64,000 bases of DNA, from the NCBI GenBank assembly GCA_050246915.1, contig JBFWVD010000005.1:76954-140953 (forward strand). Reading direction: 5' to 3'. A model generated the notes under the pieces. The model had not been told where the DNA came from, did no database searches, and saw only the letters and a program-made list of their open reading frames with translations. Source of the DNA: JBFWVD01 sp050246915. GTDB taxonomy: Bacteria; Actinomycetota; Acidimicrobiia; Acidimicrobiales; Ilumatobacteraceae. Within the stretch, counting starts at the first letter, position 1. Each line of letters starts with the position of its first letter. The position numbers and the translations under genes are program-made. Of the stretch, positions 33,849-41,671 are shown piece by piece.

Positions 33849-36320
33849 ATGATGAGTCCGGCCGAGGATCGCCAAGATCTCGAGGAAACGAACGACGGCG
33901 CGGTGGCGACCGCTGACCTCGTCGTCCTCGATGTGGCACTCACCGACGCCGAACGATTGGGTCTCGATCTGAGCGGCTCGCCGGTCGAGTCGTCAACCAT
34001 CGTTGCGGAACAGCCCGAGGTCGATGCCGACGGGGCTCCGCAGCCGCGCCGCTCGCAGCGCATCGCGTCGTGGGTCGCGGCGCACGCCGTGGGTCTGACG
34101 TCGTTCGTGATCGTGGCCGGCTCGGTGTTCATGGTGCTGTGGACCTTGCACCCCGAGCTGATCCTCAGCCCGTCCACACCAACCGGTGGTGACAACGGGG
34201 CACATGTGCCGACAGCGGCGTATCTGCGTGACTATCTGCTCCCACAAGGCCGACTGTTCGGCTGGATGCCGGACAACTACGGCGGGTTCCCGATCCTGCA
34301 GTTCTACTTCCCGTTGCCGCCGTTGCTGGTGGTGCTGCTCGACGTGGTCGTTCCCTATGGCGTCGCGTTCAAGATCGTGACCGCGCTCGGTGTCGTCACC
34401 ATGCCGGTCTCCGCATGGTTCTTGGGTCGATCGGCCAAGCTCCCGTTCCCTGCGCCACCGTTGCTGGCGCTCGCCACCATCCCGTTCATGTTCGACCGCG
34501 GGTACGTGATCTACGGCGGCAACCTCGGCAGCACGTTGGTCGGGGAGTACCACTATTCGATCGCGCTGTCCCTCATGCTCGTGTACCTCGGCGTGCTGGT
34601 GCGGGTGTGCACCGAACGCAAGGGACGCGCCCTGCTCGGCGTGCTGGCCGCGGCCTTGGTGTTGACCCATCTCATCGTTGCCGTCTTCGCGGTCATCGCC
34701 ACGGTGGTGGTCCTGGCCGTGTATCGACCAGGCGCACGACGTCTGGTCGGTCATGTGCTGCCGGCGATCTTGCTGGGCGGGCTCATCACGTCTTTCTGGT
34801 CGCTGCCGTTCCTCGACGCTCATCACTACACCGCTGATGGTGGGTTCGAGAAGATCACCGATTACGTCAACATGCTCTTCCCCACCCGGAATTTCTGGGC
34901 CGCCGGTCTGGCGATGCTGGGCCTCGCAGCTGGGGTGCAACGTCGCCAGCGGCCGGTCATCGCACTCGGGCTCTTCGCACTGTCGATCGCTGCGTTGTTC
35001 CGCTTCATCCCCCGCACGCGGTTGTGGAACGGGCGCATCGTTCCGTGCTTCTACCTGTGCACTTTCCTGCTCGCAGCCTTCGGCGCCATCGAGGTGGTGA
35101 ACTGGGTGGTCCGCACCGCTCGCTCCTGGCGTCAACGTGACGTGACAACTCCGTTGCGCCTGCGCCATCAGGTCGGTGGTGCCATGTTGTGCGCTGCGGT
35201 GGTGTTCGTCCACCAAGGCCTTCCCATCGGCATCGTTCCGTTGTCCTCACTCGACGTCGCGCACGCGGAGCGGAACTTCCTCGGCGTCGGGGCCAAGGAC
35301 GCCGGGCTGCGGAACTGGTCGCAGTGGAACTACGAGGGATACGAGAAGAAGAACGCCTGGCCCGAATATGCGGGCCTCAACGACACGATGGCCGAGGTCG
35401 GCAAGCAGTACGGCTGCGGACGTGCGCTGTACGAGTACGAGGCCGACCAGACCCGTTTCGGCTCGCCGATGGCCCTCGACATCTTGTCCTACTGGAACGG
35501 TGGGTGTGTCGGCTCGTTGGAGGGTCTGTTCATCGAGGCGTCGCCCACATCACCGTTCCACTTCCTCCTTGCCTCGGAGGCGAGCAAGGCCCCATCGACT
35601 CCCGTCTTCGGCATCCCGTACCGCTCGTACGATCTCAACTACGCCGTGCCCCACATGCGCCTGCTGGGCGTGAAGTACTACATGACGTTCTCACCGGAGT
35701 TGATCGAGCAGGCCAATGCCCGCCCCGATCTGGTGGAGGTGGCCTCGTTCCAGCGTTGGCACATCTACATGGTCCGCGATGCCAAGCTCGTCGAGGGGCT
35801 CAACATCATCCCCATCGTCGACGACAGCCTGTACAAGGCGAACTACGAGAACTGGAACAAGGGTGCGCTGCGGGTGTGGGACACGATCAGCGATCAGCAG
35901 TTCTACATCTCCGACCGCGGGCCGAAGGAGTGGCCGCGCATCGGCGCCGACGGAACCTTGCCGACGCAGTACATCGAGCCGACGAAGGTCACCAACGTGC
36001 AGACCAATCGCGTCGGCAATCACATCACCTTCGACGTCGATCAGATCGGCAAGCCGGTCGTGGTTCGCGTCAGCTACTTCCCGAACTGGACCGCGAGTGG
36101 TGCTGACGGTCCGTACCGGCTGACGCCGAACCTGATGGTGGTGATCCCGCGTGCCACGCACGTCGAGCTGACCTACGACCGCAGCACCGCGGAGATCGCC
36201 GGCATGGGCGTGTCAGGCTTCGCCGTCGCCGCACTCGGCGCCTTGGCGGTGCACGACCGGCGCCGGCGGCGCCGCATCGATGGCGTTCCAGTGATCATCG
36301 ACGAGCCCGTCACGCAGTGA
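33849..36320 (+). CDS. Large polytopic membrane protein, GT-C/YfhO-like (copy A)
   Basis: 823 residues. The ATG at 33849 is chosen for its AGGAGG six bases upstream. A ~75-residue acidic cytoplasmic start is followed by about 12 membrane segments in the first 450 residues and a large exterior C-domain ending in one more helix. The first exterior loop has TPTGGDNGAH, an acidic-His motif of the kind found in GT-C glycosyltransferases and PTPS-related membrane proteins; the C-domain has SYFPNWTASGADGPYR, like YfhO proteins. I infer a lipid-linked-sugar glycosyltransferase, not proven. Its closest relative is the next gene on the opposite strand, and their stop codons touch. Confidence 0.75.
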   Translation: MMSPAEDRQDLEETNDGAVATADLVVLDVALTDAERLGLDLSGSPVESSTIVAEQPEVDADGAPQPRRSQRIASWVAAHAVGLTSFVIVAGSVFMVLWTLHPELILSPSTPTGGDNGAHVPTAAYLRDYLLPQGRLFGWMPDNYGGFPILQFYFPLPPLLVVLLDVVVPYGVAFKIVTALGVVTMPVSAWFLGRSAKLPFPAPPLLALATIPFMFDRGYVIYGGNLGSTLVGEYHYSIALSLMLVYLGVLVRVCTERKGRALLGVLAAALVLTHLIVAVFAVIATVVVLAVYRPGARRLVGHVLPAILLGGLITSFWSLPFLDAHHYTADGGFEKITDYVNMLFPTRNFWAAGLAMLGLAAGVQRRQRPVIALGLFALSIAALFRFIPRTRLWNGRIVPCFYLCTFLLAAFGAIEVVNWVVRTARSWRQRDVTTPLRLRHQVGGAMLCAAVVFVHQGLPIGIVPLSSLDVAHAERNFLGVGAKDAGLRNWSQWNYEGYEKKNAWPEYAGLNDTMAEVGKQYGCGRALYEYEADQTRFGSPMALDILSYWNGGCVGSLEGLFIEASPTSPFHFLLASEASKAPSTPVFGIPYRSYDLNYAVPHMRLLGVKYYMTFSPELIEQANARPDLVEVASFQRWHIYMVRDAKLVEGLNIIPIVDDSLYKANYENWNKGALRVWDTISDQQFYISDRGPKEWPRIGADGTLPTQYIEPTKVTNVQTNRVGNHITFDVDQIGKPVVVRVSYFPNWTASGADGPYRLTPNLMVVIPRATHVELTYDRSTAEIAGMGVSGFAVAALGALAVHDRRRRRRIDGVPVIIDEPVTQ

Positions 36321-38951
36321 TCAGCCCCGCTGGCCGCCGGGATCGCTCGGTGGCTCCGGCGGCTGCAATGGCCAGTCGTGTGACGGTCCCTCGAGCGTGC
36401 TCGGCTCTTGCCGGTCGCTGCGTTCGTCGATCGGTCGCTGCGACGTAGAAGGCTCCTCGACCATCGGCGCGAAGTCGTCAATATGGGTTGACGGGGCGAT
36501 ATCGGTGACGGGGATCTCGCCGGTTGGAAGCCACCGACCGTCGGTGTCAGGCGCCCGGTCCGGCGGCGATGACCAAGGATCTGGCCTCGAGGCCCAGGTG
36601 TCGCTGGTGAGCCAGGAGTCGTCGGAGACCATGGTGCCGTTGCGGGGGGTCCACGCCGCCGGCACTCGTGGCAGGGCGATCGCCGGCGGTGTCAACGGGA
36701 CGCGCATCGGCGTTCGCCGTCGATCCGCCAGAGAGATCGTGATCGCCGCGGCGATGCCGAGCACACTGGCCGCCGTGCCGACGATGTCGGCCGACGTACG
36801 GCCGTACTGCAGCCGAACGCTGCTGCTGGTGGGCACCACGATCATGAGGTTGGGTGTGACCCGATACGGCCCGTCGGCACCGTCGGCGTTCCAGTTCGGG
36901 AAGTAGTTGATCTTCACCAACACCGGCTTTCCGACCTGATCGACATCGAAGCTGATCGAATCCTCGGTGGACACGATGTTGCTCACCACCGCCGGGCTGT
37001 CGATCACCATGTTGGGAACCGGATCACCCCGACGGATGCGCGGCCAGTTCGCCGGGCCATCGGTGGCGGCGTAGTAACGATGATCGTTGAGGAGATCCCA
37101 CGTGGCCAGGCCGGTGTCGCGCCAGCGCTCCCAGGTGGACCCGGAACCCGGCTCGACATATGGCATGCGGTCGATGCCCACCACCAGGTCGCTGCCCGAG
37201 AGTTCGTAGACCACCCAGGGATCGGAGGTGGCGACACGGGTCAGCTCACTGCGTTGGTCGGCCTGGGCGATGGCCTCTGGGGACAGCGCCATGTAGTACT
37301 TGATCCCATACAGCTGCATGTGTTCGATGCCATGGGTGAGATCGAGCGATCGATAGACGCTCGGATCGGGGAACGTCACCGGGTTCGATGGCTTCTGCGT
37401 GACCTCCGCGGCCATGAGGAAGTGGAAGGGGGTGGTCGGCGATGACTCGAAGTACAGGCCTTCCATCGAGTCGATGCAGCCATCGGTCCAATACGGCAGC
37501 AGCATCATCGACAGCGGTGTGCCGTAGCCGCCGAGGCGGTCCGAGTCGTACTCCCACATGGCGCGTCCGCAACCTCGCTTGACGCCGAGGTCGGCCATGG
37601 TGTCGTTGATGGCCTTGTACTCGGGCCACTGTGATCGGCGTTCATAGCCGCGATAGTTCTGCTCGATCCATGGGGCGAGGTAGCTGGTCTTGGCCGACAG
37701 GCCGAACCAATGCTCGCTGTCGCCGGAGTTGTTCGTGCGCCCCGTGAGGCCGAGGGCACCCATCGGGAGGCCGACGTAGATGATGCAGATGATGCCGGCG
37801 ATGGTCGGGGTGAGAGCGGCAACGAGCTTGGGTCGGTTCCAGCGGGTTGCAACGGTGATCTGATGCACCAGCTCGACCGCTCCGATGGCGGCCATGAGGT
37901 AGATGCCGAGCCAGGCGAACTGCACCATGCGGGCATTCCACAGTCGTTCGCTGTGTCCGTCATCGGTGGCTGGGAGGAAGCGGAACACCAGTCCCATCAC
38001 GATGGTCCACAACAAGATGGCCAGCAACGCACGTTGACGGTCCCGCAGCAGCTTCACGACGGCCAGTACGGCAAGCATCAACGCCCACACCATGCGAGGT
38101 GCGAGGAGTTGATGCCAGTAGTCGGTGAGCTTCATCCACCCCATGTCGATGGTGTGATGACGGTTCACCACGAACGGCACGGTCCAAAAGCCACTGATGG
38201 CGAGGGCGACGACCGGGGCGGGCCACACGTACTTCAAGCCCGTGAGGTTCCGATACGAGTACACCGCGATCACCACGATCGTCGCGGCAACTGCGAAGAA
38301 GCCGACGAGCAGATGACTGAGCACGGTGAGGGCGAGCACCACCGCCGTGATGGCCCGGCCTCGTTGCTCGCTGCAGGCTCGGATGAGCAGACCGATGTAG
38401 AGCAGGCAGAGCGACAGGGCCACGGAGAAGTTGAACTCGCCGGCCATCGTCGAGGCGATGTTGCCGCCGTAGATGCTGAAGCCCCGGTCGAACAGGAAGG
38501 GCAGCGTCCCGATGGCGAGCATCGCCGGGAGGGGATGGGGAAGCCTGGCGAGGCGGCCCATCGCCCAGGCGGCCAGTGGCAGCGTGAGCAGCCCGGACAC
38601 GCTGACCAGCTTGAACGCCACGTTGTAGGGGAGCAGCACATCGAGGATGACGATGAGCAGCGGCGGGATGACCATGTAGAACTCGTACAGCGGGAACCCC
38701 GCGTACCACGACGGCGCCCAACCCGACAGGCGCCAGTTGGGCAGGAGATGATCTCTGAGATAGGCCGGTGCCCACACGTGGGCGCCCATGTCGCCCCCGG
38801 TCGGGGTGGTGTCGTCGAACAGCAGCGACGGGTGCAGAACCCGGAGCATCAGCAACGTGCAGGCAGCGAGCACGCCGACGTTGACCACGGCGTCGGCGTG
38901 CTTGCGCACCCAGATGAGCGCGGAATCGGTTTCTCCCACGACGTTCGTCAT
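36321..38951 (-). CDS. Large polytopic membrane protein, GT-C/YfhO-like (copy B)
   Basis: 876 residues, paralogous to the previous gene along most of its length: TPTGGDMGAHVWAPAYLRDH in loop 1, FDRGFSIYGGNIASTMAGE, LWNARMV, RGYERRSQWPEYKAINDTMA, and YFPNWNADGADGPYRVTPNL near the end. Unlike copy A it has no long N-terminal arm but a ~130-residue Pro/Ser/Asp-rich cytoplasmic C-terminal tail. The gene begins at the ATG at 38951, divergent from obgE, and ends base-to-base against copy A (TGATCA across both stops). Probably a product of an inverted duplication. Function inferred as for copy A. Confidence 0.75.
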   Translation of the reverse strand: MTNVVGETDSALIWVRKHADAVVNVGVLAACTLLMLRVLHPSLLFDDTTPTGGDMGAHVWAPAYLRDHLLPNWRLSGWAPSWYAGFPLYEFYMVIPPLLIVILDVLLPYNVAFKLVSVSGLLTLPLAAWAMGRLARLPHPLPAMLAIGTLPFLFDRGFSIYGGNIASTMAGEFNFSVALSLCLLYIGLLIRACSEQRGRAITAVVLALTVLSHLLVGFFAVAATIVVIAVYSYRNLTGLKYVWPAPVVALAISGFWTVPFVVNRHHTIDMGWMKLTDYWHQLLAPRMVWALMLAVLAVVKLLRDRQRALLAILLWTIVMGLVFRFLPATDDGHSERLWNARMVQFAWLGIYLMAAIGAVELVHQITVATRWNRPKLVAALTPTIAGIICIIYVGLPMGALGLTGRTNNSGDSEHWFGLSAKTSYLAPWIEQNYRGYERRSQWPEYKAINDTMADLGVKRGCGRAMWEYDSDRLGGYGTPLSMMLLPYWTDGCIDSMEGLYFESSPTTPFHFLMAAEVTQKPSNPVTFPDPSVYRSLDLTHGIEHMQLYGIKYYMALSPEAIAQADQRSELTRVATSDPWVVYELSGSDLVVGIDRMPYVEPGSGSTWERWRDTGLATWDLLNDHRYYAATDGPANWPRIRRGDPVPNMVIDSPAVVSNIVSTEDSISFDVDQVGKPVLVKINYFPNWNADGADGPYRVTPNLMIVVPTSSSVRLQYGRTSADIVGTAASVLGIAAAITISLADRRRTPMRVPLTPPAIALPRVPAAWTPRNGTMVSDDSWLTSDTWASRPDPWSSPPDRAPDTDGRWLPTGEIPVTDIAPSTHIDDFAPMVEEPSTSQRPIDERSDRQEPSTLEGPSHDWPLQPPEPPSDPGGQRG

Positions 38952-39017
38952 GCAGTCTCCGTCGGTAGATCGGGTGTCAGATCAGGCGTCGGCGGTGTCG
39001 GCGGGCGAGCCGACGCC

Positions 39018-39023
39018 TATCTT
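39018..39023 (+). promoter_or_regulatory. -10 box of obgE-proB
   Basis: TATCTT, 8 nt before the GTG of obgE; probably leaderless. Confidence 0.55.
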
Positions 39024-39031
39024 GTTCCGTT

Positions 39032-40270
39032 GTGGCTGGCTTCGTGGACGAGTGTGGACTGAATGTGCGTGGCGGGGACGGCGGTGCCGGCTGTGTCTCG
39101 ACGCGTCGTGAAGCGCATGTTGCCATGGGCGGGCCCGATGGCGGGGACGGGGGCAAGGGCGGTGATGTGTGGCTGGTGGCAGATCACAATGTCGCGTCAC
39201 TGCTCGCCTACGCCAACCATCCGCATCGCCGTGGCACCGATGGCAAGCACGGAACCTCCAAGACCATGCACGGTTCTCGCGGCACCGATCTCGTCGCCAA
39301 GGTGCCCGTTGGCACAACCGTACGCGATCTCTATACCGGTGAGATCCTCGCCGACCTGACGCGTCACGGAGATCGGTGGCTCGCAGCCGCCGGCGGGCGC
39401 GGCGGCAAGGGCAATGCACGTTTCCTCTCCAACCGGCTGCGCGCGCCATCGTTCGCCGAGCAGGGCGAGCCGGGCGAGGAGCGATGGCTGAAACTCGAAT
39501 TGCGCCTGATGGCCGACGTGGCATTGGTGGGCTTCCCCAATGCGGGCAAGAGCACCTTCATCAGCCGCATCTCGGCGGCCAAGCCGAAGATCGCCGACTA
39601 TCCCTTCACCACGCTCGAACCGCACCTCGGCGTCGTGCGGGTCGATGACGAGTTCGAGATGGTCGTGGCCGACATCCCCGGTCTCATCGAAGGGGCGAGC
39701 GAGGGCAAAGGTCTCGGTCATCAGTTCCTCCGCCACATCGAACGAGCGCGAGCGTTGTGCGTCCTTGTCGATCTGGCCGCCGCCGACGGCACCTCGCCCG
39801 AGGATCAAGAGGCGGTGCTGTTGCACGAGCTCGGTGCGTATCGGCCCGAGTTGCTGGAGCGGCCACGCGTGGTCATCGGCTCCAAATCCGACGTTGCCGA
39901 AGCGACCTTCGACGGGCTGTGCATGAGCGCCGTCACCGGCGAAGGCCTCAAGCCGGTGGTCAGCGCTCTGGCCAAGGTCGTGGCCGAGACCCGAAATGCA
40001 GAGCCGACGGGCGAGGGATTCGTGCTGCACCGCCCGGTGGCCGACGGCATCCGAGTCGAAAAGGAAGGCGACGGCATCTTCCGCGTCATCGGTCGATCGG
40101 CGGAGCGGGCCGTGGCCCTCAGCGATCTCACCAACCCCGAGGCACTCGCCTATGCCGACGGCCGTTTGCGCAAGCTCGGCGTCGGCAAGGCCCTGGCCAA
40201 GGCCGGGGCACGCGACGGCGATGAGGTGCGAGTGGGAGCGTTCACGTTCTCCTACGAGCCCGAGCACTGA
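39032..40270 (+). CDS. obgE: GTPase ObgE/CgtA
   Basis: 412 residues. Ribosome-assembly and stress GTPase. The glycine-rich Obg fold opens the protein (VRGGDGGAGCVSTRREAHVA; GGDGGKGGDVWLVAD), followed by the G domain (G1 GFPNAGKSTFIS, G3 DIPGLIEGASEGKGLG, G4 IGSKSD in place of the usual NKxD) and the C-terminal OCT domain (residues ~330-412). The GTG at 39032 is set by the promoter spacing. It is separated from rplU-rpmA by 11 kb but keeps its usual downstream neighbour proB, 1 bp away. Confidence 0.96.
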   Translation: MAGFVDECGLNVRGGDGGAGCVSTRREAHVAMGGPDGGDGGKGGDVWLVADHNVASLLAYANHPHRRGTDGKHGTSKTMHGSRGTDLVAKVPVGTTVRDLYTGEILADLTRHGDRWLAAAGGRGGKGNARFLSNRLRAPSFAEQGEPGEERWLKLELRLMADVALVGFPNAGKSTFISRISAAKPKIADYPFTTLEPHLGVVRVDDEFEMVVADIPGLIEGASEGKGLGHQFLRHIERARALCVLVDLAAADGTSPEDQEAVLLHELGAYRPELLERPRVVIGSKSDVAEATFDGLCMSAVTGEGLKPVVSALAKVVAETRNAEPTGEGFVLHRPVADGIRVEKEGDGIFRVIGRSAERAVALSDLTNPEALAYADGRLRKLGVGKALAKAGARDGDEVRVGAFTFSYEPEH

Positions 40271-40271
40271 A

Positions 40272-41408
40272 ATGTCGTCGATCACGGGGACTGGGCAGGT
40301 TGCCGGGTCGCGCGACGCTGTCGAATTGGTCGTGGTCAAGATCGGCAGCTCCTCGCTGACCGACGACACCGGTGCGATTCGCGTCGAGGCCATCACCAAG
40401 CTGTGCGACGAGGCTGCTGCGTTGCGTGCCGCCGGCCATCAGGTGTGCGTCGTGTCGAGTGGCGCTGTGGCATCGGGGGTCGCGGCGTTGGGCCTGGCGC
40501 AACGGCCCTCGGACATGGGCACCTTGCAGGCGTTGTCCGCCGTGGGTCAGAGCCGGCTGATGGCGGTCTACAACGAGGCACTCGCGGCACACGGTCTCAT
40601 CGGCGCGCAGGTGTTGCTCGTGCCCAACGATTTCTTCGACCGGCGTCAGTACTTGCACGCGCGAGCCACGTTGCTTCGACTGCTGGAACTCGGCACCGTG
40701 CCGATCATCAACGAGAACGACGCCATCGCCAACGACGAGTTGCGCTTCGGGGACAACGATCGGCTTGCCGCGTTGGTGGCCCAGGCATTGGGCGCTGACC
40801 GCCTCGTGCTGCTCACTGACACTCCGGGTCTCTACACCGCCGATCCGCGAACTGATCCGACCGCGCGGTTGGTGGAGTTCGTCGACGAGCCCGACGACCT
40901 CGACGTCGATGTCGGAGGAGCGGGCAGCGATCGGGGCAGCGGTGGCATGGCATCGAAGCTCGCGGCGGCCCGCATGGCCAGCTGGTCGGGCGTGACCGCG
41001 GTGATCGCCAAGGCCCAGCGGCCCGATGTTCTGGCCGAGGCGGTGGCTTCGGTTCGTGGCGTGGGCACCATCTTCGCCCCGCACAACCGGCGGCTCAGCG
41101 CCCGCAAGTTGTGGATCGCTTTCGCGTTGGCTCCGGCCGGTGCAATTGTGGTTGACAACGGAGCTCGTGCCGCAGTGGAGTCACAGGGACGGTCTTTGCT
41201 GGCCGCCGGTGTGCGCGAGGTGCGTGGCGAGTTCGACGAAGGCGATGCGGTCGACGTGGTCGACGAGGCCGGTGTGCGCTTCGCCCGAGGCCTGGCGTCA
41301 GCGGCGGCAGGCACGCTGCGCGGGTGCGTCGGGCGGCGCACCGCCGACCTGCCACCCGGGGCGCCGCCCGAGGTGCTCCATCGCGACGACCTCGTCCTCC
41401 TCACCTGA
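40272..41408 (+). CDS. proB: Glutamate 5-kinase
   Basis: 378 residues. First step of proline synthesis, phosphorylating L-glutamate. The amino-acid-kinase domain shows VVVKIGSSSLT, VSSGAVASGVAALG, INENDAI, GDNDRLAALVA and DTPGLYTADPR; the C-terminal ~75 residues are a PUA domain (KLWIAFALAPAGAIVVDNGA). The ATG at 40272 lies 1 bp after the obgE stop, so both are one operon. The usual following gene, proA, is absent; a cluster of palindromes fills the gap after the stop. Confidence 0.95.
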   Translation: MSSITGTGQVAGSRDAVELVVVKIGSSSLTDDTGAIRVEAITKLCDEAAALRAAGHQVCVVSSGAVASGVAALGLAQRPSDMGTLQALSAVGQSRLMAVYNEALAAHGLIGAQVLLVPNDFFDRRQYLHARATLLRLLELGTVPIINENDAIANDELRFGDNDRLAALVAQALGADRLVLLTDTPGLYTADPRTDPTARLVEFVDEPDDLDVDVGGAGSDRGSGGMASKLAAARMASWSGVTAVIAKAQRPDVLAEAVASVRGVGTIFAPHNRRLSARKLWIAFALAPAGAIVVDNGARAAVESQGRSLLAAGVREVRGEFDEGDAVDVVDEAGVRFARGLASAAAGTLRGCVGRRTADLPPGAPPEVLHRDDLVLLT

Positions 41409-41410
41409 CA

Positions 41411-41436
41411 CCAGACTGGCGCCGGCGCCAGTCTGG
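41411..41436. repeat. Perfect 26-bp palindrome after proB
   Basis: Two 13-nt arms with no loop (ccagactggcgcc and its complement), 2 bp past the proB stop. Could be a protein-binding site or end transcription; no U tract follows. Confidence 0.9.
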
Positions 41437-41490
41437 AGTCTCTGGACACGCATTGTGTACGGAAACTCCAGAGTTCGGGGGGGGTACGCG

Positions 41491-41516
41491 CCACTGTGGC
41501 GCCCATGCCACAGTGG
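41491..41516. repeat. Second palindrome of the post-proB cluster
   Basis: Perfect 10-nt arms (ccactgtggc) with a 6-nt loop. A weaker hairpin (tggagt at 41434-41439 with actcca at 41465-41470, nested acac/gtgt) fills part of the space to the first palindrome. Confidence 0.88.
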
Positions 41517-41548
41517 AGTCAGATTGCGGAAATTCCATAATCTGACTC
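41516..41548. repeat. Third palindrome of the post-proB cluster
   Basis: Perfect 10-nt arms (gagtcagatt / aatctgactc), loop of 13 nt that itself contains ggaa/ttcc. It shares one base with the palindrome before it, so the hairpins stand shoulder to shoulder. Confidence 0.88.
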
Positions 41549-41614
41549 CCAAGTTCGGCTGAGGGCCGGCTGCGTCGCGGGACCGCCGGCCTCAGCGCCG
41601 GGTTTCAGTGCCGG

Positions 41615-41620
41615 TACATT
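41615..41620 (+). promoter_or_regulatory. -10 box of the secreted repeat protein
   Basis: TACATT about 50 nt before the ATG at 41672, leaving a leader with GGGGGCGA in front of the start. Confidence 0.4.
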
Positions 41621-41671
41621 CCCGGATGTTGCGCTGCGTGCCGCGGCGCCGAGCCGATCCGGGGGCGAACG

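Noticed and set aside
41409..41671. Remnant of proA after proB
   Set aside because: No frame in the gap resembles proA; only palindromes and a promoter-like box are present.
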